64,000 nt of DNA from NCBI RefSeq assembly GCF_963667405.1, contig NZ_OY763408.1, positions 2,689,757-2,753,756 on the forward strand, given 5' to 3'. Numbering within the stretch: the first letter of the stretch is position 1; every line of letters starts with the position of its first letter. The stretch is from an uncultured Sphaerochaeta sp. Its GTDB lineage: Bacteria > Spirochaetota > Spirochaetia > Sphaerochaetales > Sphaerochaetaceae. The notes below the pieces were generated by a model. That model searched no databases. It had not been told where the DNA came from and saw only the letters and a list, made by a program, of their open reading frames with translations. Shown piece after piece: positions 60,052-64,000 of this stretch. The position numbers were made by a program, and so were the translations under genes.

Positions 60052-60067
60052 GTTTGATATTTCAAAC
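60052..60067. promoter_or_regulatory. Inverted repeat upstream of the tctC promoter
   Basis: GTTTGA TATT TCAAAC is an exact 6-4-6 inverted repeat about 48 bases upstream of the -35 box, resembling the palindrome at gudD. Confidence 0.35.
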
Positions 60068-60147
60068 CTTTTTATAGGAATTAATCTACCAATCGTCTCA
60101 TTAGCCCTACAAACCAAGGACTTCAGTATGAGTTATGGAACGTTAAG

Positions 60148-60169
60148 AGGCTTGCCCGAAAGCAAGCCT
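60148..60169 (-). terminator. Hairpin after hprA
   Basis: AGGCTTGC and GCAAGCCT (8-base arms) enclose 6 bases, 22 bases past the hprA stop. The T run is weak. Confidence 0.5.
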
Positions 60170-60191
60170 TACGTTTCAAAAACAAAGGTTT

Positions 60192-61148
60192 CTATCGGCT
60201 CACCACATGCTGTGGCTTACCCTCCAGGAACGCTTTCAGGTTTTCCACCGCAATATCCATCAGCCGCTGCCTGCTCTCCTTCGGAGCCCAGCTGATGTGC
60301 GGCGTGATCAGGCAGTTCTTGGCAGAGAGCAGGGGATTGTCCGCCTTGATCGGTTCCTCGGAGACCACATCCAAGCCTGCAGCATACACCTTGCCGCTGT
60401 TCAGCGCATCCGCAAGGTCTTGTTCTACAACCAGGGGACCACGGCTGTTGTTGAGCAAGATGACCCCATCCTTCATGCGTGCGATGGAATCCTTGTTGAT
60501 GATGCCCCTCGTGCTCTCAAAGAGCGGGCAGTGCAGGGAGATGACATCGCTGGAGCCGAGCAAGGTATCCAGATCAACATAGACATCCGAATTCCCGCTC
60601 TGCTGACTCACATCATAGGCGATGACCTGCATGCCGAAAGCCCTGGCGATGCGGGCGGTAGCCTGCCCTATCCTGCCATAGCCGATGATGCCCATCGTCT
60701 TGCCGGCCAGCTCGATCAAGGGATAGTCCCAGAAACAGAAATCCTGGTGATTCGTCCACCTCCCCTCTTTCACCGCATCACTGTGGTGCTGTACATGGTG
60801 GGCGATCTCCAACAACATGGCAAAGGCGAACTGGGCCACCGCATCGGTACCATAGGTGGGGATGTTGGTCACCGCCACACCCCGCCTCCGGGCGGCCTCG
60901 ATATCCACCACATTGTAGCCGGTTGCCAATACCCCGATATATTTCAGGTTGGGAGCCATGGCAATGGTCTGTGCATCAAGAGGTGTCTTGTTGGTGATGA
61001 CGATATCGGCAGAACCTATGCGAGAGAGAATCTGCTGCTGCTCGGTTCGGTCGTAGATGGTCACATCGCCGAAGGCCTCAAAGCCTTCCCATCCCAGGTC
61101 TCCTGGGTTCAGGGTATAGCCGTCAAGAATCACGATGGTGTGCTGCAT
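60192..61148 (-). CDS. hprA: D-2-hydroxyacid dehydrogenase, hydroxypyruvate reductase type
   Basis: A 318-residue enzyme opening with VILDGYTLNPGDLGWEGFEA, as in glycerate dehydrogenases (HprA). It has GIIGYGRIGQATARIARAFG near residue 152, the catalytic Arg in NNSRGP near 235, Glu in VSEEPIK and His in LITPHISW near 288. It should interconvert hydroxypyruvate and glycerate, or a close analogue, which fits a pathway passing through tartronate semialdehyde and glycerate. It is expressed just upstream of the TctABC/glucarate operon. Start ATG 61148 behind GAGGAG. Confidence 0.85.
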   Translation of the reverse strand: MQHTIVILDGYTLNPGDLGWEGFEAFGDVTIYDRTEQQQILSRIGSADIVITNKTPLDAQTIAMAPNLKYIGVLATGYNVVDIEAARRRGVAVTNIPTYGTDAVAQFAFAMLLEIAHHVQHHSDAVKEGRWTNHQDFCFWDYPLIELAGKTMGIIGYGRIGQATARIARAFGMQVIAYDVSQQSGNSDVYVDLDTLLGSSDVISLHCPLFESTRGIINKDSIARMKDGVILLNNSRGPLVVEQDLADALNSGKVYAAGLDVVSEEPIKADNPLLSAKNCLITPHISWAPKESRQRLMDIAVENLKAFLEGKPQHVVSR

Positions 61149-61262
61149 AAGTACTCCTCATCAAGTAGTCGTGGTACTGCCAGTGTAGCAAGGATGAGAA
61201 CTCCTGTCTTCCACCAAACAAGAACTATGGGCACGTAGGTCATTCAGGAAACAAGCGTGCTG

Positions 61263-62855
61263 TCATGCATGGTCGGGCACCTCATAGCTGAAGTAGTCGA
61301 AATCGGCAATGAAGGACCTTCCGGCAAGATCCTGGGCGCAAAGACCGATGAACGCACCGGTGAAGTGCATCGGCTCCAGATACTCGTCACTGAGAATGGA
61401 GGAGTCGAACGAGGGACCAAGCTCCTGCCAGTTCTGCTCATCCAGGGAGTAGGAGAACTGCAGGTGGTCGTAGCGCATGCTCGCCTTCAGGTAGACTCGA
61501 CTTCCCTTTGGAACGGAAACAGGCTTGACCGGCTCGACCCAGCTTCCTTTGTTGCAGCAATAGAGGTTCAGCACCTCAGCCTCGTCGATACTTGTCTTGG
61601 CAAGGTAGAAGAAGTGGCGGTGGTCGTAGAAGGCTATCAGGCCGGCGAGCTGGTTGTAGTCCTTGGGATTGCACTCCAAAGCAGTGACCGCATCATAGCA
61701 GAAGCTGGTCTGCCTTCGGGCGACCAGGCTCTGCTCAAAGCGGGAAGTAACCGACTCCTTGCCCCGAAGGCGCAGAAAGCCCGGTCGCTCGGAGAGACTG
61801 CACCGCTTCTCATCAAGCTTGAAGCGAAGACTTTGGTAGAGGGGAGCAAGCGTTTTCTGGTCAAAGTCATCACGTACCAGCGCGTTCTTCCCGCTTTCTG
61901 ATGCTCCCAGATCGGGAACAGATACCACCAGCTTGGGCTCCCTGCCTCCCCCCTCAAGCCTCAGCCAGCCATCGTCGGTCCAATAGACCTTCTGCAGTGC
62001 AGCCTCACGGCCGAGGATGCAACGCCCACGGGAAGGAAGCGGGCGGGCACAGAGGTGTGCGATGTACCACGAGCCTTCCTGGGTCTGCACGAGGGACGCA
62101 TGGCCTGCCTTTTGCAAGGGATTGGTTGGATAGAAGCGGCTGGAGAGCATCGGGTTGTCGGGATCGGTCTCATACGGACCCCAGGGAGAGGATGAACGGG
62201 CCATGGAGACGGCATGGTCGTAGAAGGTCCCCCCTTCGGCTGTCATCAGGTAGTACCAGCCGTTGAGATGGTAGAGGTGAGGCCCCTCCACCTTGCCAAG
62301 GCCGCTGCCTGCATAGATCAGGCGGCTCTCACCTACCAAGCTCTTTGTAGCCCGGTCGAACTCCTGCATCACGATGCCGGCAAAGTGATCTTTGCCAGAG
62401 CGGTAATCCCAGCGATTGCGCAGATAGTAGGTCTTGCCGTCCCCATCAAAGCAGAACGACGGGTCGATCCCCCCGCTGTCAAGGAAGATAGGGTCCGACC
62501 ACGGCCCTTCGATGGCCGGGCTGGTCACCAGATAGTTGTGCATGTCACGCGGCCCGTCATAACCCCAGTTGCGCATGACCGTATAGGTAAGGTAGAACAA
62601 CCCCTCCTCTTCACAGAAGGTGAGGTCGGGTGCCCAGACCCCTTCTGAGCTCTGGATGCCCCTGAGGTCCAGCTGGCTGGGCCTATCCAAGGCATGGCCG
62701 ATGAGATTCCAGTCTATCAGGTTGCGGCTGTGATAGAGACAGATGCCGGGAAACCACTCGAAGGTGGAAGTGGCGATGTAGTAGTCATCACCATGGCGAA
62801 GGATGCACGGATCGGGATTGAAGCCGGAAAGAATCGGGTTGGTCACTGATTTCAT
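61263..62855 (-). CDS. Glycoside hydrolase family 43 beta-xylosidase
   Basis: A 530-residue GH43 enzyme with the five-bladed propeller domain at about residues 5-320 and the beta-sandwich (GH43_C2) domain after it. Catalytic residues are Asp15 (FNPDPCILR), Asp131 (GGIDPSFCFD) and Glu190 (GKVEGPHLY). It has no signal peptide, so it cleaves imported xylo- or arabinoxylo-oligosaccharides in the cytoplasm. ATG 62855 overlaps the AEC stop by four bases; the open frame to 63005 lies wholly inside the AEC gene. Length fits subfamily 11/12 xylosidases. Confidence 0.92.
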   Translation of the reverse strand: MKSVTNPILSGFNPDPCILRHGDDYYIATSTFEWFPGICLYHSRNLIDWNLIGHALDRPSQLDLRGIQSSEGVWAPDLTFCEEEGLFYLTYTVMRNWGYDGPRDMHNYLVTSPAIEGPWSDPIFLDSGGIDPSFCFDGDGKTYYLRNRWDYRSGKDHFAGIVMQEFDRATKSLVGESRLIYAGSGLGKVEGPHLYHLNGWYYLMTAEGGTFYDHAVSMARSSSPWGPYETDPDNPMLSSRFYPTNPLQKAGHASLVQTQEGSWYIAHLCARPLPSRGRCILGREAALQKVYWTDDGWLRLEGGGREPKLVVSVPDLGASESGKNALVRDDFDQKTLAPLYQSLRFKLDEKRCSLSERPGFLRLRGKESVTSRFEQSLVARRQTSFCYDAVTALECNPKDYNQLAGLIAFYDHRHFFYLAKTSIDEAEVLNLYCCNKGSWVEPVKPVSVPKGSRVYLKASMRYDHLQFSYSLDEQNWQELGPSFDSSILSDEYLEPMHFTGAFIGLCAQDLAGRSFIADFDYFSYEVPDHA

Positions 62856-63775
62856 ACGACAATTCCTATGAGGTTGGAGAAGGTTACCACCAAGGGGATC
62901 GAAATGATCGCCAAGAGGGTGCTGACGATGAAGAGCTGGGAGGCGTAGATGCTGTCCTTGCCGTAGCGCAGGGCAAACATCGTACACGATGCTCCCACTG
63001 GGCATGCGCTTGCGATGATGATCGTCAGCAACATGACCGGGTTGAGAGGAAGGAACATGAAGGCAAGGGCAACTGCCAGAGGTACCAGGATGAGCTTGTG
63101 GAAGCTGACCAGATAGATGCGGGGGTTGGTGAAGCAGGAGAGCAGGTTGGACTGGGCAAGGGTTGCCCCGGCAACCAGCATGGCGAGCGGGGTGTTCATG
63201 CCCCCTACGCTGTCCAGGGCCTGGACGATGACCGTGGGTACGGGAATCCTGAGGATGAAGGTAAGAAAGCCCAGTACCACTCCCACGATTGCAGGACTGA
63301 AGAGGTTCTTTGCCGTCTCCTTCACCCCGCTTCTTCCGATCATCAGAATCACCCCGTGGGTCCAGAAGAAGAGATAGAAGACCGTAAGATAGCCGCTGAG
63401 ATAGAATACCCCTTCACGACCAAAGAGCCCATCGGCCAAGGGGATACCGAAGAAGCCGCAATTTGAGTAGATGATGCTCAGCTTCTCAATTGCCCCACTG
63501 AATGACTTCTTGCGGATCACCAGTGCCGCCACCAGAATCTGGAGGAGAAAGGCTGCAAAGGAGAGGGCAAACGAGTACCCCAGATTCACCAACAACTCAT
63601 GCGAGTAGGTAATCTGGTAGGAGACGAATATCACCGCTGGGCTGACGACCTGCAAAAGGAAGGTCGAAAGACGCTTGGTCAGCGCCTCATCGAAAATTCC
63701 CTTTCTCAGGCAGATCACCCCCAAGGCGAGGATGAGAAACATGATCCCGATCTTTTCCAGTACGATGGACAGCAT
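62852..63775 (-). CDS. AEC family transporter
   Basis: A 307-residue membrane protein with about ten spans and the AEC features QVVSPAVIFVSYQ near residue 46 and CPVGASCTMFALRYGKDS near 270. It is coupled by a four-base overlap to a beta-xylosidase, an odd pairing because AEC permeases are known for organic acids rather than oligosaccharides. ATG 63775 follows AAGGAAGG. It may export a fermentation acid or import a uronic-acid-containing product. Confidence 0.85.
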   Translation of the reverse strand: MLSIVLEKIGIMFLILALGVICLRKGIFDEALTKRLSTFLLQVVSPAVIFVSYQITYSHELLVNLGYSFALSFAAFLLQILVAALVIRKKSFSGAIEKLSIIYSNCGFFGIPLADGLFGREGVFYLSGYLTVFYLFFWTHGVILMIGRSGVKETAKNLFSPAIVGVVLGFLTFILRIPVPTVIVQALDSVGGMNTPLAMLVAGATLAQSNLLSCFTNPRIYLVSFHKLILVPLAVALAFMFLPLNPVMLLTIIIASACPVGASCTMFALRYGKDSIYASQLFIVSTLLAIISIPLVVTFSNLIGIVV

Positions 63776-63881
63776 AATCCTTCCTTAGAATGTACAGCGG
63801 TTCTTCAGTTTCCCGACCTTATCAGGTGCAAGGAATGTTGTCAGGAACCCAATCCGTTTCAATGAAGAATATGCCATACGT

Positions 63882-63896
63882 GGGCTAGTATAGCCC
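63882..63896. promoter_or_regulatory. Palindrome near the right edge
   Basis: GGGCTA GTA TAGCCC is a perfect 6-3-6 inverted repeat between the AEC gene and the gene starting at 63989. It may be an operator for both. Confidence 0.35.
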
Positions 63897-63960
63897 GAGT
63901 TTCCAAAAAGGCGAGAAAATTATGGACAATTACACGAAGGTGACAGGAAGCGCATAGGTA

Positions 63961-63981
63961 TCCTGTCCCAGCAGGACAGGA
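63961..63981 (+). promoter_or_regulatory. Hairpin covering the ribosome site of the last gene
   Basis: TCCTGTCC and GGACAGGA enclose five bases. The 3' arm contains the AGGA that lies 7 bases before the ATG at 63989, so folding could mask it. Confidence 0.35.
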
Positions 63982-63988
63982 ACATCGG

Positions 63989-64000
63989 ATGAGCAAAGTA
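63989..64000 (+). CDS. Start of a gene cut by the right edge
   Basis: An ATG with AGGA seven bases upstream opens MSKV before the sequence ends. LacI-type regulators often begin MSKVTI, and a regulator would suit this place beside a glycosidase operon, but four codons cannot decide. Confidence 0.35.

Noticed and set aside
1..64000. CRISPR arrays, tRNA or rRNA genes, insertion sequences, prophage
   Set aside because: I looked for regular spaced repeats, tRNA-like cloverleafs, transposases, integrases and phage genes and found none.

Overview
The window looks like a piece of a free-living, sugar-fermenting spirochaete chromosome, most like Sphaerochaeta. This is inferred from the gene content and from the signal peptides of the solute-binding proteins, which share a mature start such as AAGxxE or GAGxxES; no search was run. 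Almost everything is uptake and breakdown of sugars, sugar acids and one probable methylated compound. I see no rRNA, tRNA, CRISPR array, transposase, prophage or plasmid gene. About 60 protein genes are packed into operons with short gaps or start/stop overlaps, most on the minus strand.

Layout. (1) 1-5345: an ABC sugar importer (binding protein and two permeases, no ATPase) followed by CutC, a ROK regulator and an M81 peptidase-like protein cut by the left edge. (2) 5573-6724: a solitary DUF4143-type ATPase with an apparently leaderless promoter. (3) 7044-18555: a tripartite tricarboxylate transporter (TctABC) operon with an Ldh-family dehydrogenase, a two-subunit UxaA/SuyAB-type lyase, a metallo-beta-lactamase-fold hydrolase, two DapA-like aldolases, an iron alcohol dehydrogenase, a D-2-hydroxyacid dehydrogenase and a FadR-type GntR regulator. 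(4) 18726-19640: an AEC permease. (5) 19747-24975: sugar epimerases, DeoR regulator, M42 peptidase-like protein and a split transketolase, facing a TRAP transporter at 25621-28483. (6) 28610-39407: a corrinoid methyl-transfer cluster with two UroD-family methyltransferases (one fused to a thioredoxin-like domain), a corrinoid protein behind a cobalamin riboswitch, a CobW GTPase, a MetH-activation-like protein, a RACo-type activase, a second TRAP transporter and a PocR/AraC regulator that is frameshifted in this sequence. (7) 39493-50743: a HAD phosphatase, BtpA-like protein, two DeoR regulators, EamA permease, class II aldolase, FGGY kinase, second ABC importer (again without ATPase), inositol-phosphatase-like protein and a short-chain dehydrogenase. 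(8) 51016-61148: glucarate breakdown, with two glucarate dehydratases, DapA-like aldolase, tartronate semialdehyde reductase, a second TctABC set, IclR regulator and hydroxypyruvate reductase. (9) 61263-63775: a GH43 beta-xylosidase coupled to a second AEC permease, with the first codons of another gene at the right edge.

How it fits together. In region 8 the route reads glucarate (TctABC) to 5-keto-4-deoxyglucarate (GudD), to pyruvate plus tartronate semialdehyde (DapA-like enzyme, inferred), to glycerate (GarR). Region 3 carries a close paralogue of that aldolase, so its substrate probably also passes through a 2-keto-3-deoxy acid, although its dehydrogenase/lyase set also resembles sulfolactate degradation. 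Region 6 looks like import, demethylation and corrinoid recycling for an unknown methyl donor, and is the most unusual part of the window. Two patterns run across the window. Five of six transporter operons with a solute-binding protein have a stem-loop just behind that gene, and several promoters carry perfect palindromes at or just after the predicted transcription start.
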